A DNA stretch of 64,000 nucleotides from Rhineura floridana (GCF_030035675.1 NC_084480.1:130460738-130524737), one strand, 5' to 3'; positions 1-62,944 are shown, counted from the first letter of the stretch. Made by a program: numbers and translations. The notes: generated by a model not told the origin, from the letters alone.

Positions 1-1004
1 ACAGTTGCTTGGCGCATACAATTCAAACAAAAACATTTCTCTGACTGGAAATTAAGATAGAAATCTTAGCTAAAAGATGGAGCCTGGGTAGGGAACATTT
101 AATCTAGCCTACTTGCTTCTGGCAAGAAGGGTTTAAGTGCCCTCAGGCAGACCACTCACTAGAAGGCCATTGTAGGAAGAAAGGAGCCTAGTGTTATGGA
201 GATGTTAGATAGGAGCACTCAGGAATAAAGATGGATGCCCCTGAAGGCTGCAATTCTAAACACACTTACTATGGGACTAAGTCCCATAGAACTCAACAGG
301 ACTTACTTCTGAGTAGATATGGTTTGGATTGTGCTGTTGGTAAAGCTTGACTAGGGATCCTCTGCAAAGATACCCATATCCAAGCAGGGTTGGCAACCCC
401 CTGCCTGGAACGCCCTACTCATACCTTTTAACATTGCTGCTCCAAATTTCTTTACAGATTTAACCCTTCACTTCAAAAAGAAGTCTGAGAAATGAGTAAG
501 AGTAAGAAGATTCTCTACCCTTTTCTGTCTACCCTGTGGGTTGCTATAAACTTTCTTTGAAAGCTAACCCAATTCCAGTGAATAATAATTGACAGAGAGA
601 AAACACACATGGTTTGGTCTACCTTCACAGGCAGCAGCTTGGGAACAACAACAATTGCAGCCACACTTCGCAGTATATGAATTCTCTTTTACCACTATTG
701 GGCAAGAAACAAACCATCATGCAACCAACAAGGTGCATCATCAGTAGGTTTAAGGGGGTTGAGCTGAGTGCATGGAACCACTGTTTTTTCTTCTATGGAT
801 GTAAGGGAGTGAGGTTAAAGGTACATGAAATGCAAATAGAAAAAGAAAAACAAAAGACAGTGGTGGTTTCCTAAATGCAATACCATATCAACCACAAGAT
901 TCCCATGAGTAAGGCAGAAAACCCAGCATCTCACGACCAGTCAGGATTCCTAACCAAAAATCAAAACTAAAAAAATCCTGGCAACCAATTAACCAAGGTC
1001 ACAG

Positions 1005-1573
1005 GAATCCCCATACAGCACAACCTGACCCAGGGGCTGCAGTTAGTGCAGAATGCTGTGGCACAACTGCTGACATGAGTAAAACCCTATCAGTGCATAA
1101 TACCTCTGCTCTGAAATCTGCACTGGTTGCTGATTTGTTACTAGGGCAAGATCAAGGTGTGCCTTCCATGTTATGGGTGCCACATAGTACTTGTCTGCTC
1201 TTGTAAGAAATCAGTCCTTTAGTGTGGCAACACCTACGCTTGGGAACTCCCTGCCTATTGACACAAGGAAGATGCCTTCATTGTACTAGTTTCAGCACCT
1301 GCTAACAACATTTTTGTTTTGGCAAGCCTACCCAGGCATGTAGAAGCTATGAGGCACACTCCCTCTGAATACCGCTTACCATTGACTTGAAGGCAGTCCA
1401 TTTCCATTTCAACTCATTGTTGGCTTTATTATTTTGAATGTTTTTAAATACCTGTCTTTAACTGTTTTTGCCAATAATTTTATTGTTTTAATTCCTTCTC
1501 TAAACTGCTTTCAGATTTTTTTTTACAATAAAGCAGTATATAAATGTTGTAAATAAAATACATAAATACATTT
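1005..1573 (+). mobile_element. L2 LINE 3' fragment, decayed
   Basis: The sequence follows the L2 end of the 22-23 kb copy: gttagtgcagaatgc, a tgcactggttgctg block, a poorly conserved tail and a terminal aaataaaatacataaata. Many stops and gaps; old. Confidence 0.6.
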
Positions 1574-1608
1574 TAGAGTCACTGTGACCCTTGGATCTCT
1601 TTCCACTT

Positions 1609-1790
1609 TTAGGAACGACGGAATCTGCCTTATACCGACTCAGGCCATTTGGTACCATCTAGCTCAGTACTGATGACATGGACTAGCATTGGCTCTCCAA
1701 GATTCCAAGCTATAGTCTTTTCCAGAAATTGAATTTTGAACCTTTGCATGCAAAGCATATGCCCTACCACTGAGCTACAACCTTTCCCCT
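1609..1790 (-). mobile_element. tRNA-derived SINE with CR1-like tail
   Basis: Read on the minus strand it begins with a tRNA-like head (gtagctcagtggtagggcat, then tgctttgcatgcaaagg) and ends gagctagatggtaccaaatg ... gtataaggcagattcc, the same layout as the copy at 49256. The B-box region is decayed. Confidence 0.7.
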
Positions 1791-1857
1791 GATTAAAAAA
1801 GTATATTTTAAAATTGTTATTTTCAATTCACTAATGAATGCACATCATACCTAGGGC

Positions 1858-2056
1858 AGATCCACACCATTAATTTAAAGCACATTCAACACACATTTGA
1901 AGCACATGAATCACACCAAAGAATCATGGGAACTACAGTTTGTTAAGGATGGTAGGAACTATAACTGTGAGGGGGAAACTACACTTCCCAGGATTTAAGG
2001 AAAGTCATGTCCTTTAAATGCAAGTTGGATGTGCTTTAAACGTATTGTGTGAATCT
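1858..2056. mobile_element. palindromic miniature element (MITE)
   Basis: The ends are inverted copies: agatccacaccattaattt on the left and the complement of aaacgtattgtgtgaatct on the right, each followed by a gtttaaagcac-like block. The centre carries a second inverted pair around gggaactacag and ctacacttccc. The element at 34305 is related. Confidence 0.6.
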
Positions 2057-2622
2057 TTTTCATAAGCTTTGCCTGCATGTAAATAGTTTTAATAATTTTT
2101 TTAAAATGGAAATGAGCTTTATCGTTTACTGGGTGACCATGGGCTACTCACTATCTCTCAGCCTAATCTGCCCCTCAGGATGAAAACAACAGAGAGGAAC
2201 TATGACCACCCCAAGGAAGAAGGGTACACTTAAAATGTAGAGGAAATAATGATGTACGACCATAGTGTAAAATCAGATACTTATCGGAACATAGTATGAA
2301 GAAATATTTATATAAGCATGACTGTCAAAGGTGTTTATCATTTACACAACTTGTAAAGATATTTACAAAGCAATCCTGTGTTTGTTTACTCAGAAGCAAG
2401 TCCCAGTGTATTCAATGGGGCTTAAACAGGGAAGTGTGCACAAAACTGCAACCTCATGTGACAAGGAACTTCACTCACCCAACCCAAAATTCAGAATTGT
2501 GCCACTTTAAGCTGTTTTGCAACTTTTACCTTGTTTTTATGGGATTTTAAATGGATGTATTTCTTATTGTGAGCTGCCTTGGTTTCCAATTGGCACCCTA
2601 CCTCATAGGGTTGGTGGAAAGA

Positions 2623-2624
<2 letters not shown>

Positions 2625-2687
<63 letters not shown>
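2625..2687. repeat. (AC)n microsatellite
   Basis: Uninterrupted AC dinucleotides, about 31 copies. Confidence 0.98.
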
Positions 2688-2689
<2 letters not shown>

Positions 2690-3649
2690 AGATGTAAAAT
2701 AGTTTATTGTCAAAACCAGTTGGTCACTGAAGAACATTTTTTAAAAAATCAGTATTAGTTTCCTACATAATAAAAGCAGTGATAGCTAAGTAAGCCCTGC
2801 CTAATTGCTTTAAAAATAGGATTGGTGGGAGAGAGAAAAATTTACAACACAAACACAATTCTTTGCTATGTTAATATGTTATGTTAATATGTTAATATGT
2901 TAATGTTTATTTATACCCCGCCTTTCGGCCAAACGGCCCTCACTATGTTCACTCAAAAGTCCCATTAATTTACAGCACAATCCTAACCATGTCTATTCCT
3001 GAGTTCAATGGAGTTTACTTCTGGTATGTAAGGATTAGCACTGCAGCTTTACCCCCAGAAAAGCAAGTATGGGGTTAAAGCTTCATATAGTTTTCAAAAC
3101 ACTTCCCTCTTCAACAGCCCAGGAAAAATTAAACTTGTTTGACTTCTGCACACAAGAGAGAAAAAGACTGAAAGCTATATACTTACTCAATTTATGAGAT
3201 TTTCAGATAAGTAGGGGGGAAAGTTTTCTGGCCTTGCAATGGCGTCTAGCTACTGCCTTGTCAATCACAACCCTGACTTCACTTATTGGCTACAAACCTG
3301 AAAGGGCAGGATTAGAGTAGTCAGCTATGAGCTCATTTCACAGAAGTTGCAAGGGGGCTCACATTTTGGTGTATATCGCTTGAACCAGACCACCTAGAAA
3401 CTTAATTTTGTTTTTAAATGAAAATGGAGAGTCTGGAGGTTAAGGTGACTCACCTGAAGACCCAGAGAAGACCCCCAAAATCCAGACTCTCTGGGCAAAA
3501 CCTGGAGACCTGGCAACCCTAAGTGCAACCCAGATTTTGACTTTGTGGGAACATCTGCCCTCTGATTCCTCTGGTACTAAAGGGCACACTGTCAAGCCTT
3601 AAAGGAGTATGGGAAAGTGATGGCTCTTCCCAAATTGATGATCATGCTT

Positions 3650-4467
3650 GGAATACTATGCAGTCAAGGCCTCTGTTTAAGACTATATTGGCACAAAGGG
3701 GGAAGTGCTTAAATTGGTGCACTGATGGCATTTAAAGATGGAAAATCCGTTGCTCATTTCAAGCACATCTCCTGCTGCTTACTGGCGAGTCTGTCAAGAT
3801 ATAGGTTCTTACCTACATATGTGGTGGGGTTGCCAAAAGGGGCAAACATTTTGGGCTGCTACATTTTCTGAAGTAGAGGCCATCCTGTCAATTGTTATGT
3901 CGCCTGAGCTGACCCTATTGAATTTGTTTGATGAACCCAATGAAGCTCTTAAGAGCAAAGAACTTTCCAGTCACCTACTGATAGCAGTAAGGGCTGCCAT
4001 AGCCTCTGCTTGCAAGATGCTAGATGGAGTTTCCCTGGATAGGTGGTATAAGCAGGTTGACAGATAGCCCTCGTAGAAAAATTGACACATGCTATTAAGG
4101 TCACCAAAGGCAAAGTAAACAAGACAGATACAGGGTTGTTCGGCATGGCTTTATTGTTTATACAAAATATAACTGTGGATAACTAGATGAAAGTTGCACC
4201 AATAGTTTTCTTAATTTCTTTCTTGCTTCAGGGATAGTTAGATTATACACACCTTTCACACCTACATAAAGTGAGAACACATTGCTGTTACTGGAAATCT
4301 GGATGTAAACATTAAATTTAAAATTTTAATTTAACTCTGTCCCTCTGTGTATATTATTATCATTATCATTGCAATTACTATTATTTTCATTTTTATTTTA
4401 TTTTATTTTCTATTATTTAATTGTAATGCCAAACTCGATAAAAATAATTAAATAAAAATAATAAAAG
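3650..4467 (+). mobile_element. L1 LINE 3' end (ORF2 C-terminus)
   Basis: The frame at 3738-4067 encodes SYLHMWWGCQKGQTFWAATF followed by LLNLFDEPNEALKSKELSSH and LLIAVRAAIASACK. This is the conserved HMWWxC...FW...LL..AR..IA pattern at the end of L1 ORF2. An AT-rich 3' tail ends in aataaaaataataaaag. It is 5' truncated and partly decayed. Confidence 0.75.
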
Positions 4468-4531
4468 GACAGTCTCCCATGGTTTAATTTTTTCTTGCGA
4501 CATCCTCTCTAAATAGCTGAAAATGAAAAAA

Positions 4532-4702
4532 AAATGGACTGCCTTCAAGTCGATTCCGACTTATGGCGACCCTATCAATAGGGTTTTCATGGTAAGCGGT
4601 ATTCACAGATGGGTTATCATTGCCTCCCTCTGAGGCTGAGAGGCAGTGACTGGCCTAAGGTCACCCAGTGAGCTTCATGGCTGTGTGGGGATTCGAACCC
4701 TG
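4532..4702 (-). mobile_element. Sauria SINE, 5' truncated
   Basis: On the minus strand: B-box region cagggttcgaatcccc, body with cactgcctctcagcctcaga, and BovB-derived tail gtcgccataagtcggaatcg then acttgaaggcagtcc. The A-box part of the head is missing. Confidence 0.85.
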
Positions 4703-6934
4703 CTTCCTCCTTTCTCCTGCCCCCCTTTGTCTCCTTTCTACCTGCTTGTTTAGAAAGTAGCAGGGAGATTCTTGTTCCTCACTTTCTGCCACCCTCCTCT
4801 GCACTTGAACAAAACGTGATCCAAGTGAGGAGGGAGCAAAAGAGGGAGCAGCGAGTAAGAGGTAGCTGTTCCTAGTGCTGAGGAGTCTTCGGAACCCCTA
4901 TCCAGGCATTGGTACAAGAAGTGCTTAAGCCTTCTATGCACTTTTCTTTTTCTGCTGCCCATTCACACCCTTCCCCCCCTTCAGATGGGTGCTGACCCTC
5001 CAATTGTTTTCCCTCATGGCTCTATCCTACCCCGGCCATTCTTCTTTCCCCAGTTCCACAGGCCCCAAGGCCCACCATCTTTATGGGGATATTTGTATCC
5101 CTTAGGAGCATCATCTGTCTGCCCACCTTCCTGCCTGCCACCAAACAGAAGATTTGGAAAGGTGAGTATATTCACCTCTTCAATGTCCTCCTTTTTGTGA
5201 TCCTGAAGTGGAGCCCATGAAGAGGGAAAAGGCCAAGGATAAAGAACAGGCTAGGAGAAGACACTAGATATGACATGGCTCAATTGGGTAGCTGCCTACA
5301 ACAGTTACATGGGTGTGTGGTTGCAGGCACAGCCCAGCCCAGCTCAGTCACTTGTTAAATTTCAAGACCTGATCATAATTAGGGGTGGTTGGCCTGGCTT
5401 TGTTATGATAAACATTTCTGCCAAAGAGTGCCATTGACCTCTCCATGCACTGGGATGTGGAGCATCAAGTTGTGTGGCTCCAATGGATTACTCCTCCCGG
5501 CCTTGCTTCAGTGATAGAAAGAGCCCGCTATCAGACCTGTTTCCCAGTGAGACTGCTCTACCCAGCCTTAGGCCTCAGTGGGTTCAACCTCACTAGGTCT
5601 ACTGGGATTACAATACTGGCAGGTGTTCTCAGGGCCCTTGTAAATTCAGGCATTCCTATTCACTCTGTGGTGGGTCCCATGCAGGTTCTGCCTGCAGCAG
5701 AAACCAGTCAGCCAAGCAGCAGAGTGGGGGAACAATCGCTCCCCAGGAAGTCTGGCACTGAGGGTCCTTGGCAGGGGTCCTCGCCCAGTTAAGCTGGCTC
5801 CTTTATTGGAGTTATTGCTGCATGAGCCCAATAAGGAGGCGGCTGAGTTTCTGCTGCAGGGATTGTCTCAGGGCTTCAGGATTCCATTTATCGGTTCTTA
5901 GCATTCTGTGGATGTCAGGAACCAGTGTTCCATGTCCAGCTCCGAGCATATAGTCCAGGAAAAGCTAGTTCTTTGAATAGTCATGCCCCCAGGGAGAGAG
6001 TTCATGTTTGGTTTTGCTTACTGTGGATCCATGTTTATTTGTTGACAAAGCAGTTTCTTTACAATCCCAGGCAGCTGTCCAGTGTCTCATTCCTTGGTGT
6101 GGGAGAAAAATGAGCCAGTGAGCTTCCTGTGCAAGTGGGGATTTGAACATGGGTCTCACCATTCCTAGTTCACCACACTAACCTACATTATATTGGCCCT
6201 CATGACTTTGTCCCAATGTCCTTCTCCGTCTTGGATTTTCATTTGATCTGGCACAGAAATAAATGCCTCCCTTTCACCTAAATCAGGCTACCCCAACCAA
6301 GTGCCCTCCAGATGTTTTGGCCTATAACTTCCATCATTCCCAAGCACTGGTCATACTGTCTGGAGCTGATGGGAGATGGAATCCAAAACACCTGGAGTGC
6401 AAGTCTCCAAACAACTCCCCCAGACACTTATCTAGACAGCTCTGGCATTGAGCGGGGAGGGATATTTGGGGTCATTCTTCAAAATTCTGCTCATTTCCCA
6501 GGATTGCTAGAAATTAAATCTCCAAGTGACTTCAATCTCTAAGGGCCAAACTGGATATAACATTGTTCAGGCATAAGGGCCTGCTCTAGATTGGGACCCT
6601 AAAGTGCTGGTAGGAGGCTTTGATTCTTTCCCTGCCCTGGGGTCCTGATCTGGCCTGGGTCTTACACACCTGCTATTTGTCCTGGAAAAAAGTTCCCATT
6701 TCATCAATCAAAGCCCTGATTCAGATAAAGAGAACTTGCTTTTAAAAATGCATTCATGCCATTTCTTTCTATGTGAGCAATGTTGTATCATGGGCAATGG
6801 CCCTTCATATGGGAAATGGGGGAACTACCAACATGTCAAAAACCAGGAGGTCAGCCTCAAAGTAGGGCTGTTCCCAAACCCCTCCTCTGGTATCATTTCA
6901 CTATCCAACTACCACCCAAAGTAGAAGTTATTAT
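4703..6934. other. intergenic stretch with little recognised
   Basis: No gene recognised. A weak miniature-element fragment (cctccagatgttttggccta with an imperfect inverted partner) lies near 6280-6400. Short open frames here show no family features. Confidence 0.5.
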
Positions 6935-7232
6935 TGTTCAATCAGGGCATCCACAGGGATTTTTCAGGAGTGGGGGAGTAAATTGGAGCTATGCATTCAG
7001 TATTGTTGGCCCAATTCTGTGGAACTCCCTTCTGGCTGAGATGAGACAGGCCCCCGTCCTTGCTGAACTTTAGGTGCTTGACAAATATACCTTTCTGTAA
7101 GTAGGTTTTCTGTTTTTATTAGTTTTGATTGATTTTATCCACTGCATGTTTTTCATGATCTTACTGTGCACCGCTTAGAAATTTCGGTAATTAAACAGTA
7201 TATAAGCAGCAAAAATAAATTAGTAAATAAAT
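6935..7232 (+). mobile_element. L2 LINE 3' fragment
   Basis: Contains cccaattctgtggaactccc, the L2 ELWNSLP block, then a tail ending in taaacagtatataagcagc and aataaataaat. Confidence 0.6.
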
Positions 7233-8789
7233 ACCCCAAATAAACAAACATGCCTACCTAGAATCTGATTACATGTCTACCATTTCTGCTAGATCTGGTG
7301 ACTGAGCAGTGGAGAAGCCTGGGCAGATCTGGTCTCTGAGACACTTATATTCCAGATCTATCCCTCAATTGGTTTTCAGGGGGCAGACCTAGTTTCTGTC
7401 AATAGGTAGGCCTGGCATCTGGACAATCTTTCCACTCACCTCTGAAATTCTCAGTTCTTTTCCTGTCTCCCTTCACTTCCTCCAGTCTTTAACTGCACTG
7501 CTAATAACCATCAATTCCACAGCCTCCTCCCCATTGTATTCCCTTTTCACTTCCCAAGGGAAAAAAACAGTTTAACAACAGTGGACTACACTTCAGGGTT
7601 GTCATACACTACCTTATCCCTTCCTTCAGTAAAACGGGTATAACAACTCTGGGCTACTCTAATCTTCTCTTTGCCTAATTGGTTAAATCTGCTTTCCTCA
7701 ATGCCAGTGATTGCTGTGATTTCATTCACTGACTAAAATAACTCAAAGTGCAGTCAGGCTAGTTTCTCAGAAAAAAACAAATGAGAGCTATGTCTGCACA
7801 TTTTACCTCTTATCTCAGGTTCTAGAAATGCTAGAAACATACCCTTTAAAAAAATGAAAGCTGGGAATCTGGGGATTATGGCTCATCTAGGGAGCACCTG
7901 GCCCCCTTTCCTGTGGACATACATTTCATTTGTTTAATGTGCTCTTGAAATTCTCAATTCATTTTGCAGGTGAGTCTTTGACGTTGTGTCTGGGGGCCTT
8001 TTGTCTTCATTCAAAAGCAAAGCACAGGCTCCCCACTGAAAAAATTTTAGGGCATTGTCAGCTGGGCAAACAACAAGCATCCAAGCCTCATAAAAACTAA
8101 TGTGTTTGAAAAATCCCACACTGCAAATCTCTAAAAATATATATTTTCCCCTCTCTCTGCAGATGTGACCCGATTTTTTTTAAAAAAATTAAAAAACAGG
8201 GAAATTGGGCTAGTAAAAACCAGCCTATCAGTCCAGAAGGAATCACCAGCCCTCACAGCCAACTGAAACATGAGGGGGAACTTTCTTCTGAGTAGGCATG
8301 CAGAGGATTGCATAGGACTGTTGAGGAGCACATTTCAGCTTGCTCTTATTCTTTGGAACCAACTGGCTGAACTATTTTTGTAAAATTTCTGTACATATGC
8401 TCAGAGGCACTGTCCTCATTTCTACACTGTCAGACGATAATGATAATTATATCCCTCCCTTCTTCCCAAAGGATCCCAGTTTAGAATGCTTAGTGCCCCA
8501 CAGCCTGAACTGACATTGCCTTCACAAACACACAATGTAAGAAAAGCATCGCTTCGGTATGGTTTGCTTTCCCACACCATTCATATAAAGCTCCTTCCTT
8601 TATCTGTGCTGCATGAATACAATGTGCCAGGGAGGGAGGAGACTACAGTTGTGGATGGGAAGCAGAAGAGTAGAAATACACTGGAGAAAAAACTCTGCAT
8701 ATGCTCATAGGCACTGATCTCATTTTACCTCTGCTAGGGAATTAAAGAGTACTTGTGCCTCACAGCCTAATTACCATATCACCATTGTC
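7233..8789. other. intergenic stretch, no gene recognised
   Basis: Apparently unique sequence apart from a short dispersed repeat piece (tcttctgagtaggcatgcag) near 8285-8320. Nothing codes convincingly. Confidence 0.5.
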
Positions 8790-9391
8790 AAGGCTTGCTC
8801 AAACTGCATCCTTTCCTAAAGCCCTATATGACTTGGGATGAGGATATCTGAAATATCGTTTCAGCCCTTATACAGCTACTTGTTCAGTGCGGCCAATGAG
8901 GGGCTACCCTTGATGTTGTTCCAGAAGCTACAGCTAGTGCAAAATGCAGCAGCTCATCTGTTCACTGGGTCAGCACATCACCACGTTAGAAGAATTGCAA
9001 TGGCTGCCCATTAGCTACCAGGCTAAGTTCAAAGAGTTAGTTTCGGTATATAAAGCCCAATACAGCTTAGGACCAGGATACCTGAGATACTGTCTCACTT
9101 CTTATATACCCACCCAGTTGATCACTTCACTCTGCAGGTGAGGGCCTCTTGCAGACACCATCTGATCTGGAGGTCCATTCTTCACAACATAGAAAGCAGA
9201 CCTTGTGGCACCTGCCACTTTGGAATTCCCTCCCTTTCTCTTCCAACATGCCTTTTAAGTAGAGCTCTTTATCCCAGTCAGTCAGCATCTGTAGTAGAAT
9301 TTTTAAATGTTTTGTTCTGCTGCTTGTGTGTTTGGCACCCTGAGATCCTTTGGGAGGAAGGCCAGGACATGTATTTAATAAATAAATAATG
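8790..9391 (+). mobile_element. L2 LINE 3' part, decayed
   Basis: Recognisable L2 RT C-terminal pieces: LVQNAAA-like (gtgcaaaatgcagcagc), LQWLPISYQAKFKELVSVYK at 8994-9053, then the tail ccctgagatcctttgggagg and aataaataaataatg. Several frame breaks; old. Confidence 0.75.
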
Positions 9392-9661
9392 ATCTTCACT
9401 GACACAGAGGCCAGCTCTCTTCTTACACTTATTTCTAAGTGATGGGAACAGAGGGAGAATATGTCTGGCCTGCAGGAAATAGCCAACAATGGCCTTCACG
9501 AGGCAAAGCTTCATGTGCTGCTCCATGTCCAGAGCAGGGAGGGCCAAAACTGGAAGAGTTTCATAGCCCTGTCTCGAGAATGAATGGTAAGAGATAACCA
9601 ATCTGTGGACCATCCTCTACCAACAGAATTACCAGTTATATCAAAGAAGAGGTCATGCTCT

Positions 9662-9667
9662 TTTATT
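9662..9667 (-). promoter_or_regulatory. distal poly(A) signal AATAAA of ECPAS
   Basis: Sense-strand AATAAA at the end of the repeat-free block, followed within 50 bp by a GU-rich stretch (complement of about 9600-9635). It is the best candidate for the main transcript end. Confidence 0.5.
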
Positions 9668-12520
9668 TAACTTTACCCTTTATGTGGGGAGGTTTCTTTC
9701 GGTCAATCCATTTACATACTTGACATCGAGATACAGAAATTCAATGTAGTGAATTTAATGGAGACCTTTCTTGCAACATTAGAAATCTTTCAACACAAAA
9801 CAATTTGTAAATTCAGCGGGTGCTATAGTGTCAAATTTACACACTTCAATCCAGGTATACAAAGCAGCATTAAACAGCAGCACAAGAGCCCATATTTGGG
9901 CAACAGTGTTTTATAGTGCAATTGTTTTCAGAGGAAAACATAACTCTCCAAAGGCCACTTTTTTCCTATTCAAGTCAACAAATTTAAAAGAGGGATGGGC
10001 ATCTGACCTCTAAGTCAACTTTTTGCAGGTAGGTTTTTCATAGAGGCACATGTTTGTTTGGTAAGTTCAGAATCTAAATTTAGAAGAAAAAAAGATATTC
10101 AGAGAAGCTATTCATTGAACTTGCACATTTCAGGTAGTTATTACTCTTGTTCTTATTCTGGAATTTTAAAGTCTTCAGTACAGTTGATATGAATTTCCAT
10201 TTGGAAATATTTACTACAGCAGCTGCTCCAAACGCAACTTTTTAGATCCCATCTCGAAATACTGAAGCCCTTGCTGAAGAGTCATATCAGAGACCTAGCA
10301 CATTGAGTATATGGGTGTCACAGGTTCTAATAAAACACTCAAAACTACTGTTGCAAAAAGAAAAAAAGCAACACTTGACATCTCTGCATAATACAAAAAA
10401 AGAAAGAAGCTCCTGCGAGACAAAATGGGCTATTTGTTAAAAGTTATGTAAAGATCTTAAGTCTACAAACATTCAGTTTTACAGATGTGCTTGGCAAACT
10501 CAAACTAAACGTAAACAAGCAGCTTTCTGTAACACATTAAAATCTTTTAGACTAGCTTACAGCACCTCATGGCACCTCCTTAGCTGTGGGTGCTAGGTAG
10601 AAGACAAAGGCTTTTAACCAGCAGACAAGCGTCTGACAACTCACTCGCACAAGCGCACACACACACCAGTCATAAACTTCCAAGTAAAGTTTTAAGGGCT
10701 AGATTGTAACACAGGCCAGCAGTCCTGAAAATGGGGGGGGGGGCATCAGGAGCATGCATCCCACCACTGCTGGCATTTTGCATGTATCTCAAGAGACAGC
10801 CATGTGTATTATGCCCCACCACATCTTCAGGATTTCTGGATGGCAGTTAAATGCGAAGCAGCCCTGAAATCCCCTTTCCTGTCAAGCCCATTAAACCTTC
10901 CTAAAGAGGTGAGAATATCCTGCATGAGCCCATTTATAAAGGCTGGTTCAAACAACTGGTGCCCTGAGACAATTGCCTCAGAAAGTATGCAGGGCTGCTC
11001 CAAGTGTATGAAGTATCTCTGCAAGAGTGCCGTTCATGCAGCTGCCAGAATGTGCATGATCAGAACAAATTGGAAAGGGGCTTATTGCAGCAGCTGCATG
11101 TATAGTCACCACATGGAAGGATTTATACAAGTAATGTTTCCAGGTGATCCTGGCTGTGCCATGAGCCCGCTGGTAGCCCTTGAGGGGGCTGCAGGCAATT
11201 GTGTGGAGGGTGCCAACTCAACAGGAGCAGAGGACAGTTTCGTACATTACAAAAATCCTACGCTGAAGGCACTTCCTATGTAGGAATTAACATGCTACCT
11301 GCATATAGATCCTCATGTGGGACAAATCCTACAAACATCTCAAATGCAAGACGATCACACATGACCATCTGCTAGCGGGTAGCACACCGATTCCTACACA
11401 GTACCCTGTTCTGTGTTCTGATGATGAATCTTACAAGTCTTGCTTAAAGTCATGGTGGTGAAGTTATATATAAATTAAACATTTAACTTCACCATTAAGA
11501 AACCTGTATTAAAATTGGAGCAAATGTTCTTTTTAAAAAAATGCGTTTGTAACTACAGAAAAAAGGGGCAAGGTAACAGGGCTTTTTAATACAATTGCAT
11601 TTTCACTCCATGTTAAATGGATGTGATTTCAAGCCCGACGGTGCAGTAAAAATACTTCCTGTAAACCAGAAGATGCTGTGCCTGTTAAGGTTGCTATTTA
11701 ACTGCATAACCTTAATAAGGTTAAAACTCTTTACAGTTTCCCAAAGCAAGAGAGCGGCTACAAACCTGAGGAAGGGAAGCCTACTATGAAATTTCTCAAA
11801 AAAAAACTTTTTTAGACATGAGTTGTGCTACTATTGAGTGTCATGCAAAACAACTTTGGGGAAGAGCAGTGCTCTATCTTGTTTGTTTCAAACTAGCCCT
11901 GATATTCACCCTTGTTTCCAGGCAGTGAGTTAAAGTGCTTTCCAGTGTGCATTCTTATCCGGGAAGATCTATACCTTTTAACACAGAAAGGCATGGACTT
12001 GCCCAATTTTTCATATTTGCTCCATTTTTACATCAGATGAAGTGACAGTATGTGGACCGGAACAACCAGCACACACCAAGGGGATTCCAAAAGGGAGTCA
12101 GGTTAAACCAACAGAAAGGCGGACCTCTTCATATTATTATTAGTTCATTTTGTCCTTCTAACAAGACCCAGAGTCCTTCCAAGAAGTAATGACTCCACAT
12201 GAAAGGTACATGTCAGACTTTAGGGAAGTCTTTGATCTCCAATGCTCCCATGATCCCTTTGTTAATTCTTACAAGTATCATTTTCATCTATACAGTACAG
12301 ATTTTGGCTGGTCTAACTTACAAATAAGGTGCTTCTTTCCCTCCTTAATTCACATGCAGATCAGAACAATTTCTCAAAAATTCATTACGTAGTTTGGATT
12401 GGGGTTGGGTTTTTTTAATACTCTCAAAGCTTTCATACTAGCCAAACTGCTTGAAATGGTTACAAAAAAGTAGGGGGGAGGGAAGAAGAGAATTAATGGG
12501 GAACAGAATTCAAGGTGTTC

Positions 12521-12526
12521 TTTATT
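12521..12526 (-). promoter_or_regulatory. proximal poly(A) signal AATAAA of ECPAS
   Basis: Sense-strand AATAAA about 125 bp past the stop codon, followed by a U-rich stretch in the sense direction (complement of 12450-12485). It would give a short 3' UTR. Confidence 0.5.
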
Positions 12527-12648
12527 TTAGCCAAGGAATGATGCATGCTACAAAGTCGTCTTTACTTTTCCTCTCCTGTATTCAGAGCTCACTGTGCTCT
12601 TCTATTTCTCCTTGCTTTGTTTTGCATGGCACTTGGTTGGTTGTCAGT

Positions 12649-62032
<49,384 letters not shown>

Positions 62033-62152
62033 CTGAGCAAAAGAAGAAACAAGACAAACAGTTAGAAAGACAGGCCATTAGTCACAAGAAACAACAATCA
62101 CTATCAGTCAGAAAGTGTTTGATTTCACTTACTCCGCCATGATTCCCAATTT

Positions 62153-62395
62153 AATAATACGAACTAACATTTCTATAGCGCTTTAAAAAGTTCAAAGCGT
62201 TCCACATATATTATCCCAGCCTTGTAAGGCAGGACAGTATAATTATCTCAGGGTTGCAGATCGAGTCTGAGGCTGGCAATGTGGCCTCCCTAAGACCACC
62301 TTCTGAGTCCTTAGCTTGAGTCAAGATTTGAATGGTGACTTCCTATCCTTAATTCGGTCTTTTTGCCATCACACTATATCAGCTCTCAAATTTAG
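62153..62395 (-). mobile_element. MIR-like CORE-SINE fragment
   Basis: On the minus strand: a worn body with gatttgaatc-like and ctcaga-type words, cctgccttacaaggctggga taatata, then gctttgaactttttaaagcg ctatagaaatgttagttc. This is the ending of the MIR/CORE-SINE superfamily. Confidence 0.55.
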
Positions 62396-62944
62396 GCTAA
62401 TTTAAACAAAAAAAAAAAAAAAACATGTCAACCTTTGTATTTCAGGAAGAACTGCAACATGCCTAAAAGCTAACTGCTGCAAAATACGGTAAACAGCCTG
62501 CAGATCTGTTACAATAAATATGATTCAGGCAAAGTATGTGTACTACTTCCTTCTGCAACAATATGTTAAAGAATGAGCTTAACTACCCAGCTGAATCAAT
62601 ATGATGTGCTTAATTTGGGCTGGATCATGCCCACAGCTGTAGTTTAGGATTTTACACAAACACCGGGGGGGGCAGGGAGACAACAAGGAATGCAGTATTG
62701 GGCGCAGAATCCAGCTTCCTAACAATCTCAGCTTTCTTTTCTTTGTTTAAAAAAAGTTAGTTTCTAGTCCCTATGGTTGTAAAATATGTGAGCAATGCCT
62801 GAGGAAATCTCAGAACCCAGAAGTGCAGTTATAGAGCTTTTTGCTTCTCCCTATAACTAGTATAAGCCGAATTGTGCAAAATAGTAAAAATAGCAAAAGT
62901 TTGGGAAAAGAGAAACATTATGCAAATTTACACAGATAACTTAA

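Larger units (their letters stand above)
9641..12648 (-). other. ECPAS: ECPAS 3' UTR (long form, inferred)
   Basis: AT-rich sequence following the stop codon. It is strikingly free of the LINE, SINE and miniature-element debris seen on both sides. The repeat-free stretch ends at a distal AATAAA (9662-9667), and an L2 fragment begins just beyond. I infer a UTR of about 3 kb with a short alternative ending near 12500. An open frame of 159 codons on the other strand (10804-11283) has no recognisable protein features and is probably chance. Confidence 0.6.

Noticed and set aside
10804-11283. 159-codon plus-strand open frame starting MYYAPPHLQDFWMAVKC
   Set aside because: It lies inside the inferred ECPAS 3' UTR on the opposite strand, has no recognisable domain, and its composition fits chance.
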